From positions 1 through 64,000 of the forward strand of contig NZ_JACJUG010000017.1 of assembly GCF_014174515.1 (NCBI RefSeq): DNA of 64,000 nt, written 5' to 3'. The notes beneath the pieces are model-generated. The model was not told the DNA's origin, ran no database searches, and saw only the letters and a program-made list of their open reading frames with translations. Position 1 is the stretch's first letter; the number at the start of each line of letters is the position of its first letter. The stretch is from Mitsuaria sp. WAJ17 (GTDB lineage: Bacteria; Pseudomonadota; Gammaproteobacteria; Burkholderiales; Burkholderiaceae_C). The position numbers were made by a program, and so were the translations under genes. Of the stretch, positions 35,462 to 44,615 are shown one piece after another.

Positions 35462-37462
35462 ATGGGCAACTCCGCACTGATGTCACTGGGCATGCGGGCC
35501 ATGTTCGCCAACCAGGCGGCGCTGCAGGTCATTGGCCAGAACATCTCGAATGCCAACACGCCGGGCTACTCGCGCCAGAGCCTGCAGCTCACCACGCCGG
35601 ACGGCCAGTACACCGGTGCCGGCTACTTCGGCAAGGGCGTGGTGATCGAGACCGTCACCCGCTCCTACAACGCATTCCTGACCAATAACGCGGCCAGCAC
35701 CAAGTCCACGGCCTTCATGGACCAGACCAGCCTGGAACAGCTGTCACAGCTGGAGAAGCTCTTCCCGCCGGGCACCCAGGGCCTGGGCTACGCGGCCAGC
35801 CAGTTCCTCAATGCCATGGTCGATGTGACCAGCCGGCCCAACGACCCCTCGGCACGCCAAGTGGTGCTGGGCCGCGCGCAGGAGTTGGCCGCGCGCTTCT
35901 CCAATGCCGGCGAGCAGCTGCAGCAGCTGCAGGCCGGCGTGGTGAGCGATCTGCGGGCCAACGTGGAAGTGATCAACCAGCTCTCCAAGCAGATCGCAGC
36001 CGCCAATGACCAGGTGGCCCGCTCCAGCGGCAACGGACACACGCCCAACGACCTCCTGGACAAGCGCGACCAGCTGATCTCGCAGCTGAGCCAGTACGTG
36101 CAGGTGACCACGCTGGCCCAGGACGACGGCACGCTGGGCGTCTTCATCGGCGGCGGCCAGCGCCTGGTGCTGGGCGCCGATGCCCAGCAGCTGCAAGTGA
36201 CGGCCGATACCTACGACCCGGCCCGGGCCTCGCTGAGCATCATCGACGTCAGCGGCGCCCGCAAGCTGGACGAGTCCATCCTGACCGGCGGCTCACTCAG
36301 CGCCCTGCTGCGCTACCAGAACAAGGACATCCAGGACGCCCGCAACCTGATCGGCCAGATGGCCACCGCGCTGGCCACCCGCGTCAACGATCAGCAGGCC
36401 CTGGGCTGGACCCTCACCAACCCGCCCGGCAAAGGCAATCCCATCTTCTCGCTGGCGCCCCCACGAGCCCTGCCGGCCGAGACCAACGTGCGCAACCCCG
36501 ACGGCACCTTCGCCAGCAAGGTGAACCTGACCATCAGCGACGCCAAGCTGCTGCAGGCCAGCTCCTACAAGCTGGAGCCCGATGCCACCTCGCCCGGCAT
36601 GTACAAGCTGACGCGCCTGTCCGATGGCCTGGAGCGCTCCATCGCGGACGGCGACACGGTCGATGGCTTCATGGTGAAGATCGTCGGCGCGCCGCTGGCC
36701 AGCACCGACAGCATGCTGCTGGAGCCCGTGGCCCAGGCCTCGGTGGACATGCGCCGCGTGCTGGACCAGACCACAGGCATTGCCGCCGCCTCGCCTGTCA
36801 GCGCCACCACGGACGTCAACAACAAGGGCACGGTCAGCGTGGACGCCATGTACGCGGTCAACAACAAGCTGGACCTCAGCCTGACGCCGGCCCGTCTGGT
36901 CTTCGGCGATCCCAACCCGTCGGTGCCCAATGGCGTGGACTACACCATCACCCTGTCCGACGGCAGCACGCTGACGGGCACCTGGACGCCTGGCTCGCCC
37001 ATCGGCAACGACCCCACGGCCTCGCCGCCCATCGACCTGGGCTTCGAGCTGCGCCTGGTGGGCGTGCCCAAGAAGGACGACGCGGTGGACATCACCACCA
37101 CCAAGTTCCCCGCCAGCAACAACGGCAACGCCAAGGCCTTCCTGAACATCCAGAAGGAAGCCTTCGTGGGGCAGCGCCTGCTGCCCGACGGCAGCCTGGC
37201 CGCGGGCTCGACCATCAACGACGCCTATGCGGCCGCCATGTCCGAGATCGGGGCGCGCGTACAGGGCGCCCAGTACCTGAGCAAGGTGTCCGCGGCAGTG
37301 GCAGCCGACGCCGAGACCAGCCGCGCCAGCCAGGCCGGCGTCAATCTCGACGAGGAAGCCGCCCGCCTCATGCAGTACCAACAGGGCTATCAAGCCGCCG
37401 CCAAGGTACTGCAGACCGCCCAAACCATCTTTGCCGAGCTGCTCACACTGGCCCAGCGCTGA
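35462..37462 (+). CDS. flgK: flagellar hook-associated protein 1 FlgK
   Basis: A 666-residue junction protein between hook and filament. The N-terminal D0 block is LMSLGMRAMFANQAALQVIGQNISNANTPGYSRQSLQL, followed by the FlgK-type coiled region (AARFSNAGEQLQQLQAGVVSDLRANVEVINQLSKQIAAANDQV). The C-terminal D0 ends NLDEEAARLMQYQQGYQAAAKVLQTAQTIFAELLTLAQ. It is longer than E. coli FlgK (547), the extra length being in the variable outer domains (about 340-590). GAGGA lies before the ATG. FlgN is its likely chaperone. Confidence 0.96.
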   Translation: MGNSALMSLGMRAMFANQAALQVIGQNISNANTPGYSRQSLQLTTPDGQYTGAGYFGKGVVIETVTRSYNAFLTNNAASTKSTAFMDQTSLEQLSQLEKLFPPGTQGLGYAASQFLNAMVDVTSRPNDPSARQVVLGRAQELAARFSNAGEQLQQLQAGVVSDLRANVEVINQLSKQIAAANDQVARSSGNGHTPNDLLDKRDQLISQLSQYVQVTTLAQDDGTLGVFIGGGQRLVLGADAQQLQVTADTYDPARASLSIIDVSGARKLDESILTGGSLSALLRYQNKDIQDARNLIGQMATALATRVNDQQALGWTLTNPPGKGNPIFSLAPPRALPAETNVRNPDGTFASKVNLTISDAKLLQASSYKLEPDATSPGMYKLTRLSDGLERSIADGDTVDGFMVKIVGAPLASTDSMLLEPVAQASVDMRRVLDQTTGIAAASPVSATTDVNNKGTVSVDAMYAVNNKLDLSLTPARLVFGDPNPSVPNGVDYTITLSDGSTLTGTWTPGSPIGNDPTASPPIDLGFELRLVGVPKKDDAVDITTTKFPASNNGNAKAFLNIQKEAFVGQRLLPDGSLAAGSTINDAYAAAMSEIGARVQGAQYLSKVSAAVAADAETSRASQAGVNLDEEAARLMQYQQGYQAAAKVLQTAQTIFAELLTLAQR

Positions 37463-37498
37463 ACCCCGGCCGTCGCAAGCCGCTGAAGGACTCCCGCC

Positions 37499-38710
37499 AT
37501 GAGACTCGCCACCATCACCGTCTTTGATGCCGGCATCACCGAGCTGCAGGCCCGCCAGCAGCGCATGCAGGAAGCCCAGCAGAGGTTGACCTCCGGCAAG
37601 CGGGTCGAGATGGCCAGCGACGACCCGACTGGTGCCGCCCGGGCCGAGCGTGCGCTGTCCGCCATCGGCCGCGTCGATGCCAACCAGCGTGCGCTGGAGG
37701 CCAGTCGCAATGGCATGACGCTGGCGGAAGGCGCCCTGGGCGACGCCAACGAGATCTTGCAGCAGATCCGTGAGACCCTGGTCTCTGCCGGCAACGGCAC
37801 TTACAGCGACTCGGAACGCAACGGCCTGGCCAACAAGATTGAAGGCCTGCGAGCCCAGCTGCTGTCCATCGCCAACCGCGCCGATGGCAGCGGCGGCTAT
37901 CTCTTCTCCGGCCAGGGTGCCGGCAACCCGCCCTTCCTGGACACGGCCACCGGCGTGGTCTACAGCGGCTCCTCCGGCCAGATCCAGACCGGCAATCTCG
38001 ACAACTTTCCCCTCACTGTCGATGGCCGTCAGACCTGGGAGCAGGCCCGCAGCGGCAATGGCAGCTTCGTGACCTCCGCCCTCCCCAACAGCATCACCGC
38101 CGGGCCCGCCAAGTCGTGGATCGACTCCGGCCGCGTCATCGACCCAGCCGCACTGACGGGAGACAGTTACAAGATTTCCATCAGTGGTACAGGACCTACA
38201 GCCACTTACACAGTGACCGACACGACAACCGGCGGTGTCGTGAAATCTGGCACCTATGTGCCGGGCAAGACCCTGGACTTCGACGGCATGTCCATGACAC
38301 TGCAGGGCGTGGCCGCCGACGGCGACGAGTTCCAGATCCAGCCTGCCACCAACACGCTGAAGGTCTTTGATGTGCTCGACAAGGCGGTGGCCGACCTGCG
38401 CAAGACCAACCGTACGTCCACCGAGATCGTGCAAAGCAACGTCCTGGCATTGCGAGATCTGGACGCTTCCATGGGCAACCTGCAGAATGTGCGCAGCCAG
38501 GTCGGTGAACGCCTGAACAATCTGGATGGCACAGAAACCCGCCTGGCGGCGCTGAAGCAGTACAACGAAGCCGAGAAATCGGCCGCGGAAGACCTTGACA
38601 TGACCCGGGCGATCTCCGATTTCCAGAACCAGCAGACGGGCTACGAAGCCGCCCTCAAGGCCTATGCAACCGTGCAGCGCATGTCCCTCTTCAACTATCT
38701 GAACAACTGA
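37499..38710 (+). CDS. flgL: flagellar hook-associated protein 3 FlgL
   Basis: A 403-residue flagellin-like junction protein. The N-terminal helices (VFDAGITELQARQQRMQEAQQRLTSGKRVEMASDDPTGAARAERALSAI) and C-terminal coil (SAAEDLDMTRAISDFQNQQTGYEAALKAYATVQRMSLFNYLN) are those of FlgL. The central outer domain (about 200-270) is more AT-rich in codon use than the rest. It ends the rod-hook run. AAGGA precedes the ATG. The next gene starts 19 bases later, so read-through into the HDOD gene is likely. Confidence 0.96.
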   Translation: MRLATITVFDAGITELQARQQRMQEAQQRLTSGKRVEMASDDPTGAARAERALSAIGRVDANQRALEASRNGMTLAEGALGDANEILQQIRETLVSAGNGTYSDSERNGLANKIEGLRAQLLSIANRADGSGGYLFSGQGAGNPPFLDTATGVVYSGSSGQIQTGNLDNFPLTVDGRQTWEQARSGNGSFVTSALPNSITAGPAKSWIDSGRVIDPAALTGDSYKISISGTGPTATYTVTDTTTGGVVKSGTYVPGKTLDFDGMSMTLQGVAADGDEFQIQPATNTLKVFDVLDKAVADLRKTNRTSTEIVQSNVLALRDLDASMGNLQNVRSQVGERLNNLDGTETRLAALKQYNEAEKSAAEDLDMTRAISDFQNQQTGYEAALKAYATVQRMSLFNYLNN

Positions 38711-38729
38711 ACCCAAGCGAAGCGCCTGC

Positions 38730-39917
38730 ATGAGTGAACACCCCATCCTGGGCCAGTTGGCCCTGGGCTATGCGCCCGTCATCGACGCCCAGCGCACGGT
38801 CACCGCCACGCGTCTGAGCATCCTGCCCCTGCGCCCCGATGCCCCGCTGGATGGAGTCGCCCTGCTGGCCGCTCTGCAGCCGGCCTTTGGCGAACCGCCC
38901 AAGCCCCTGCAGCTCAACCTGATGAGCGAAGCCGGCCTGCAAGGCCTGGCCGCCCTGCCCCTGCCCCCGCAGACCCAGCTGGAATGGCCGGCCTTCATGA
39001 GCAGCAGCCCCCAGGCGGCCGAGGCCATCCAGGCCGCGCGCAAGAACGGCACCGGGCTACTGCTCAAGGGCCTCAGCGCCAACCCGATCGCGCCCGAGTT
39101 GCGCGGCGCCTTCGGCCGCGTTCAGCTGGACCTGGACGACGCCCGCCGCCTGGGCCTGGCCGCGCTGCAAGGCAAGAACGTGCTGGTCGGCAATGCCCGC
39201 GGGGCCAGCGAGATCGATGAAGCCTTCAAGCTGGGCGCATCCCTGGTCGCCGGCAGCCCCGCCATCGATGCCTACGAGGCGCCTCCGGGCGCCGGCAAGC
39301 AGGACATCCAGGCCGATCTGCAGGTCATCGTGGAGCTGATGTCCCGGCTGGACCAGGGCGACGATGTCGAGCGCCTGGAGCAAACCCTCAAACGTGATCC
39401 CAGCCTGGCCTTCAAGCTGCTGCGCTACATGAACTCGGCCGCCTTCGGCCTGCCTGTGGAAGTCAGCTCCTTCCGCCACGCCATCATGCTGCTGGGCTAT
39501 GCCCGCCTGAAGCGCTGGCTGGCCCTGCTGCTGGCCACCGCCAGCAAGGACCACGCCATGCGTCCCATCATGTACGCGGCACTGCGCCGTGGCCTGCTGA
39601 TGGAAGAACTGGCCAAAGGCATGAGCGAGTCCGAGCTGCGGGACGAGATGTTCATCTGCGGCCTGTTCTCCCTGCTGGACCATATGCTCAAGCAGCCCTT
39701 CGACAAGCTGCTGCAGTCCATCCCCGTGCCGGAACGCGTGCGCCAGGCGCTGGTCGATCAGACCGGTCCCTACAAGCCCTATCTCGACCTGGTCCATGCC
39801 GTCGAGAACGAATCCGCCTTCGACTTCCGCGCCAGCACGGACGCCTTGATGCTGGGCATCGAGGAGGTCAACCTGGCCGTCGTCCGCGCCCTGGGCAAGG
39901 CAGCGCAGCTGGAGTGA
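38730..39917 (+). CDS. HDOD-domain signalling protein with degenerate EAL-like N-terminus
   Basis: A 395-residue cytoplasmic protein. Residues about 195-390 form an HDOD domain (LIVELMSRLDQGDDVERLEQTLKRDPSLAFKLLRYMNSAAFGL, then FRHAIMLLGYARLKRWL), a catalytically dead relative of HD phosphohydrolases used for protein contacts. The first 190 residues resemble the EAL half of YuxH-type proteins, but the EAL/ELLFR catalytic motif is absent (TATRLSILPL stands in its place), so c-di-GMP hydrolysis is unlikely. It lies 19 bases after flgL and is probably co-transcribed with the late flg genes. Function is unproven. Confidence 0.8.
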   Translation: MSEHPILGQLALGYAPVIDAQRTVTATRLSILPLRPDAPLDGVALLAALQPAFGEPPKPLQLNLMSEAGLQGLAALPLPPQTQLEWPAFMSSSPQAAEAIQAARKNGTGLLLKGLSANPIAPELRGAFGRVQLDLDDARRLGLAALQGKNVLVGNARGASEIDEAFKLGASLVAGSPAIDAYEAPPGAGKQDIQADLQVIVELMSRLDQGDDVERLEQTLKRDPSLAFKLLRYMNSAAFGLPVEVSSFRHAIMLLGYARLKRWLALLLATASKDHAMRPIMYAALRRGLLMEELAKGMSESELRDEMFICGLFSLLDHMLKQPFDKLLQSIPVPERVRQALVDQTGPYKPYLDLVHAVENESAFDFRASTDALMLGIEEVNLAVVRALGKAAQLE

Positions 39918-39961
39918 TCCGGCCGCAAGGCCACCTCAGACCCAGGGACGGGCGCTTGTCC

Positions 39962-39967
39962 TACACT
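39962..39967 (+). promoter_or_regulatory. -10-like TACACT next to the kinase GTG start
   Basis: TACACT ends 7 bases before the GTG at 39975 with no ribosome site between, again suggesting a leaderless start. No good -35. Confidence 0.35.
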
Positions 39968-39974
39968 GCGCTCC

Positions 39975-42900
39975 GTGCCTTCCCAGCTCTCTCTGCTCGC
40001 CCAGGACCTGACCGCATTGCGCGGGCTCATGCATGAGCTCAGCGACCCTGTCGTCCTGCTCGGTCGGCGACTGGAGATCGTGGAGGCCAACCCCGCGGCC
40101 CAGGCCCTGGATCTGCAGCCGGGGGGCAGCTTGCAGGGCCTGCGAACCGCAGCGGGAACCAAGGTCCTAGACTGGCTCAAGCTGGCCACCCAGGCCCTCA
40201 GCGAGGGTCGGCGCGCGCCGGCAGCGCCGACCTGGTCCCTGAACGAACGCCACCGCGCCCAGCTCAAGCTCATCGGGCTGACACCTGAATCCCAGGACGC
40301 GGCCTGCTGGATGCTGCATGCCCGCGTCGAAGCCTCGCCCGAATCTCTGCGGCCCGCTCGGGCGGCCCGCACGGTGCTGGGCCGGCATCAGGGCACCGAG
40401 GCGGGGGGGCCGGCTCAAGTGCCGGCTCACGTGCCAGGTCATGTGCCGCCCCCCGCAGGCGCGGCCCAGGACCTGCTGCAGCTGTTCTGGCATTCGCCCT
40501 TCCCGGCCTTCGTCGAGGACGCCCAGCATCGGCTTCAGTCCGCCAACGAGGCTCTGCTGACCCTGCTGGGCAGGCCGCTGGAATCCCTGCAGGGCCGAGA
40601 CTTCGCCCAATGGCTGGCGCCTGAGGAACGCGCGCAATGGCGCGAACGCCCGCACAGCCGCGCCCTGGCGCGCAGCCTTGTTCGGGCCGACAGCGCCGCA
40701 CGCCCCCTGCGCCTGCGCGAGCCAGGAGGCCCCGAGCGCTGGGTGCGCCTGAGCAGCCATCGGCTCCACGATCCCCAGTCGCCCACGCTGACCCTGGTCC
40801 TGCTGCAAGACTGCAGCGCCGAGATGCTGGCCCGCGAGCAGACCGACCGCGTGCAGCTGGAAACGGCCCAGTGGCTGGACCTCAGCCCCCTGCCCATGGT
40901 GCTCTTCGATGCCCAGGGCCTGCTGCTGCGCCACAACAGCGCCTTCGCCGCCCTGTGCCCGAAGCTGCCCGCCACCCTTCGCGAGGCCGATCCCGGCCTG
41001 CAGGCCCTGCTGGGTTGGACTCCGCAAGGCCTGCACCCCGTGCTGCAAGACGGCCAGGGCCTGCTGCTGACCCAGGCCAGCCTGCTGGATCCGCAGGGCC
41101 GCACACGCTGGTGGCAGGCCAAGGCCCGCGCCCTGCCCGAGCTGGCGGGCCAGCGCCGAGTGATGGCCCTGCTGGAGGACCGCAGCCTGGAGCAGGAGCG
41201 CGACCTGGCCCATCAGCAGCTGGATGCACTGATGGACACCGCCGGCGTCGGGCTGGCCACCTTCCAGCAGGACGCAGGCTGGCTCCGGCCCCGCCCCGGC
41301 AAGGGTGGCGCGGCGCCATCCGGCCCCCTGGCCGGCCTGCAGGGTGTGGGGCGGGATATCGTCGAACCCGAGTCCCTGCCCGAGTTCGAGCGCCTGCAGC
41401 GGGCGCTCAAGACGGGCGAAAAGGCCGAGGTCCGCTACGCTGTGCGCCACCCCGAGCTGGGCCGACGCTGGCTGCTGACGCGGGTCGAGCCCGGCCAACT
41501 GGGCTCGGGCCAGCGCACCACCTCGGTCGTGACCCTGGACATGACTGCGCAGCAGCAGGCGCAGGCACGCAGCGAGCAACTGCTGCACGAGCTCACCACC
41601 ACCATGGACGGCGCTGGCCTGGGTCTGGCCTATCTGCGCGGGCAGCGCCTGGTGCGCTGCAATCCCGGCTTCGCTCGCATGCTGGGGCACAGCACCCAGC
41701 CGGAGGCCGGCACCGGCATCGCCCGGCTGTTCGAGGCCCTGCCCGAGTTGGCCCGGCAGTTGCTGGAGGCCCTGCAGGCCCTGGATCCGCAGCAGCCCTT
41801 CGAGGCCGAGTTCCAGCAGGTCGGACCGAACCAGGCGCAGGCACGCTGGCTGTCGCTGAGCCTCAAGGCCGTGCCGGCGGGGCAGTCGATGGAACCCGAG
41901 GCCATCGCGGTGATCAGCGACATCAGCCGCCTCAAGAGCCAGCAGGCCCAACTGGAGACCCTGGTGCAGGACCGCGAGCTGATGTTCAGCCTGTCCGACG
42001 TGGGCATCGCCATCCTGCGCAACGGCCGCATTGAGCGCGCCAACGAGGCCCTGGCCCAGCTGACGGGCTACCGCATCGAGGAACTGGTGGGCCTGCCCCT
42101 GCAGGCGCTCTACGAATCGCAGCATGAATACGAGCACATCGGCCGCCTGACCCAGATGGCCCTGCAGGACAGCGGACTGTGGCGTGGCGAGCGCCGCGTG
42201 CGCCGGCGCGACGGCAGCCTGCTGTGGATGCAGGTCAGCAAGCGACTCATGCGCCAGGGTCTGGCCGACGAGGCCCTGATCGCCACCTACGTCAACGTGG
42301 ACGACCGCTGGCGCGCGCAGCAGTCACTGCTGCTGCAGGCCGAGCGCGAGCGCGCGGTGCTGGACTCGGTGCTGGTAGGCATCGTCACCGTGGGCCGCGG
42401 CGGCATCGAATGGATGAACCGCTCGGCACGGCGCATGTTCGGCGGGGACCTGGTCGAGTTCCTGGGCCAGCCCATGAGCATCGTGGCCACTCCCGAGCCC
42501 GAGCACCCCTTCCGCCAGACGCATTACCTCGACGAGCTCACGGAAGGCCAGGCCGAGACCTTCGAATGCCGGCTGATGGCCCGCGACGGCCGCGAGTTCT
42601 GGGTGGTGGGCAATGCCGTGGTGACAGGTCTTGCCGAGCATGGCCGCCAGCTCACCTACGCCCTGCTGGACATCGAGCGCCGCCGCCAGGCCGAGGCCCA
42701 GACCCAGCAGGCCCAAGCCTCCCTGCGCCGCATCATCGAGGCCGCGCCCCTGGCCATCAGCCTGCTGGACGCCCGCAGCCTGCGCCTGGAGAAGATCAAC
42801 CAGGTGGCGGCGCGCCTGGCCGGCCGCCCTGAGCAGGCCCTGCTGGGTGCGACGCCGGAGGAGCTCTTCGGCGCCGAGCAGGGCAGTGCCATCCGCCAGG

Positions 42901-43733
42901 ACATGGAGGCGGCCCTGCAGACCGACGCCGTCACCCAGCGCGAGTACCCGCTTCGCATGGGCGGCGAGACCCGCATCTGGGACACCCGCTACCTGCACCT
43001 GAGCGACGTCAGCCGCCCCGACGGCGCCAGCGAGCCCGAGCAACTGCTGATGGTGGCCAGCGACGTCACCGAACAGCGCGCCGCCGAGGCCGCGCGCCTG
43101 GAGGCCGCCATCGCCCAGCGGGAACTGCTGGTGAAGGAAGTGCACCACCGCATCAAGAACAACCTCCAGGGCGTGGCCGGCCTCCTGCAGCAGATCGCCG
43201 CGCGCCGCCCCGAGATCAAGGGCGTGATCTCCGAGGCGGTGGGCCAGGTCCAGGCCATCGCCCAGGTCTACGGCCTGCAGGTGGGCGGCACCGGACCGCT
43301 GCGGCTCCCCAAGGTGGTGGAGGCCATCACAGGCTCGGTGCAGCGCATGTTCGGCCGGCCCATCCATTGCCACATCGAGGGCAGCATGGCGGCCGAGGCG
43401 GCGCGCTGGGCCCTGCCGGAGGCCGAGTCCATTCCCATTGCGCTGACGCTCAACGAGCTGCTCACCAACGCGATCAAGCACAGCGAGGACGCGCCCATCC
43501 ACTGCCACCTGCGCTGCGAGGCTGACCGGGTCTCGATTCAGATCCTCAACCCTGGCCAGCTGCCGCCCGGCTTCAGCCTGGCCGGCGTGCCCGGCAGCGT
43601 GTCGGGCCTGGGCCTGGTGCGTGCCCTTCTGCCCCGCCGCAGCGCCAGCCTGAGCCTGGAACAGCAGGGCCTGCTGGTGTGCTGCACCATGGAGCTGCAG
43701 CCGCCCAGCATCACCTGGCTGGCCGCCGACTGA
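39975..43733 (+). CDS. multi-PAS sensor histidine kinase, HisKA_2 type
   Basis: A 1252-residue kinase without membrane segments, so soluble. It carries six to eight PAS-like modules between residues 15 and 1045; the clearest are those at about 675-805 (ELMFSLSDVGIAILRNGRIERANEALAQLTGY) and 805-925 (WMNRSARRMFGGDLVEFLGQPM). The HisKA_2 box is LLVKEVHHRIKNNLQGVAGLL with the phospho-His at H1057/H1058, followed by a HATPase with N-box LTLNELLTNAIKHSED. GTG start at 39975. A REC-ANTAR regulator gene is next, which fits a HisKA_2/ANTAR signalling pair as in EutW/EutV, though ligand and targets are unknown. Confidence 0.9.
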   Translation: MPSQLSLLAQDLTALRGLMHELSDPVVLLGRRLEIVEANPAAQALDLQPGGSLQGLRTAAGTKVLDWLKLATQALSEGRRAPAAPTWSLNERHRAQLKLIGLTPESQDAACWMLHARVEASPESLRPARAARTVLGRHQGTEAGGPAQVPAHVPGHVPPPAGAAQDLLQLFWHSPFPAFVEDAQHRLQSANEALLTLLGRPLESLQGRDFAQWLAPEERAQWRERPHSRALARSLVRADSAARPLRLREPGGPERWVRLSSHRLHDPQSPTLTLVLLQDCSAEMLAREQTDRVQLETAQWLDLSPLPMVLFDAQGLLLRHNSAFAALCPKLPATLREADPGLQALLGWTPQGLHPVLQDGQGLLLTQASLLDPQGRTRWWQAKARALPELAGQRRVMALLEDRSLEQERDLAHQQLDALMDTAGVGLATFQQDAGWLRPRPGKGGAAPSGPLAGLQGVGRDIVEPESLPEFERLQRALKTGEKAEVRYAVRHPELGRRWLLTRVEPGQLGSGQRTTSVVTLDMTAQQQAQARSEQLLHELTTTMDGAGLGLAYLRGQRLVRCNPGFARMLGHSTQPEAGTGIARLFEALPELARQLLEALQALDPQQPFEAEFQQVGPNQAQARWLSLSLKAVPAGQSMEPEAIAVISDISRLKSQQAQLETLVQDRELMFSLSDVGIAILRNGRIERANEALAQLTGYRIEELVGLPLQALYESQHEYEHIGRLTQMALQDSGLWRGERRVRRRDGSLLWMQVSKRLMRQGLADEALIATYVNVDDRWRAQQSLLLQAERERAVLDSVLVGIVTVGRGGIEWMNRSARRMFGGDLVEFLGQPMSIVATPEPEHPFRQTHYLDELTEGQAETFECRLMARDGREFWVVGNAVVTGLAEHGRQLTYALLDIERRRQAEAQTQQAQASLRRIIEAAPLAISLLDARSLRLEKINQVAARLAGRPEQALLGATPEELFGAEQGSAIRQDMEAALQTDAVTQREYPLRMGGETRIWDTRYLHLSDVSRPDGASEPEQLLMVASDVTEQRAAEAARLEAAIAQRELLVKEVHHRIKNNLQGVAGLLQQIAARRPEIKGVISEAVGQVQAIAQVYGLQVGGTGPLRLPKVVEAITGSVQRMFGRPIHCHIEGSMAAEAARWALPEAESIPIALTLNELLTNAIKHSEDAPIHCHLRCEADRVSIQILNPGQLPPGFSLAGVPGSVSGLGLVRALLPRRSASLSLEQQGLLVCCTMELQPPSITWLAAD

Positions 43734-43815
43734 ACCGGGCCCCGCGCTTGCCCATGACGGAGACGGTCGCCCTGCGCCCGGCCCTATGCCTGACTAGGGC
43801 AATCGTGAAGGCAGG

Positions 43816-43858
43816 CCAGGCGGCAATTCAGCGACAATGACTGCTTTTGGCCGCCTGG
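43816..43858. repeat. inverted repeat spanning a possible promoter of the ANTAR gene
   Basis: CCAGGCGGC (43816-43824) and GCCGCCTGG (43850-43858) are perfect 9-bp arms. The 25-base spacer holds GACAAT (43833-43838), a possible -10. If so, a leader of about 115 bases precedes the GTG at 43959. Confidence 0.5.
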
Positions 43859-43958
43859 AGGGACCCGGAGCGGCACAGATCACGCAGCTCCTGCGCCGGG
43901 GCCGAAAGCGTGGCCAGGCCGGGCGAATCCGGCCACCTTGGGTGGGAGAACGCAGGCA

Positions 43959-44588
43959 GTGACGAGCAAAGGCAAGATTCTGGTGGTCGATGACGACAGG
44001 CTGGTCCTGGCGACGCTGACCCACGGCCTGGTCCAGGCCGGCTATGAGGTCATCGACGCCGACAACGGTGACGATGCCATCCTGCTGGCGCGCGAGCACC
44101 GCCCCGAACTGGCCTTGCTGGACATCCGCATGGAAGGCATGAGCGGCTTCGACGTCGCAGCCTATCTGCGCGAGGCCCTGCAGACGCCCTTCATGTTCCT
44201 CTCGGCCTTCGCTGACGAGGACACCGTGGCCAAGGTCAAGGAGCTGGGCGCCGTGGCCTACCTGGTCAAACCCCTGGACATCCACCAGATCGTGCCGGCG
44301 GTGGAAGCGGCCTTCGCCAATCTGCGGGCCCGCAGCGGCAGCGCCGCAGGTCCAGCCCATGCCATGCCCGAGGCGGCGCCGCGCGTCGAGGCAGCTGACG
44401 AGGTGATGGGGCAGACGGTGGCCATGGCCGTGGGTGTGCTGATGCACCGCTACTCCCTGTCTCGCCGCGATGCCTGGGCGCGCCTGCGCCGCATGGCGGC
44501 GCTGGAAGGCCGGTCGCTCCAGGACCAGGCTGCGCGCCTTCTTGAAGCGGTGGAGCTCCTGGCCCTGCCCGCGACCGACCAGGCCTGA
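43959..44588 (+). CDS. response regulator with ANTAR RNA-binding domain
   Basis: A 209-residue protein. The receiver is residues 6-122 with D11/D12, phospho-acceptor D55 (ALLDIRMEGMSG), S/T switch (FLSAFAD) and K (LVKPLD). The C-terminal ANTAR helices (about 145-205) read MGQTVAMAVGVLMHRYSLSRRDAWARLRRMAALEGRSLQDQAARLLEAV. ANTAR domains bind paired hexaloop hairpins in nascent RNA and stop termination, so this is a post-initiation regulator. The start is GTG at 43959, with GGGAG about 10 bases upstream; an in-frame TTG at 43938 is less likely. Its partner is the multi-PAS kinase gene 225 bases upstream. Confidence 0.9.
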   Translation: MTSKGKILVVDDDRLVLATLTHGLVQAGYEVIDADNGDDAILLAREHRPELALLDIRMEGMSGFDVAAYLREALQTPFMFLSAFADEDTVAKVKELGAVAYLVKPLDIHQIVPAVEAAFANLRARSGSAAGPAHAMPEAAPRVEAADEVMGQTVAMAVGVLMHRYSLSRRDAWARLRRMAALEGRSLQDQAARLLEAVELLALPATDQA

Positions 44589-44615
44589 GGATGCGGCCAG
44601 CGGCGCTGCCGTCGC

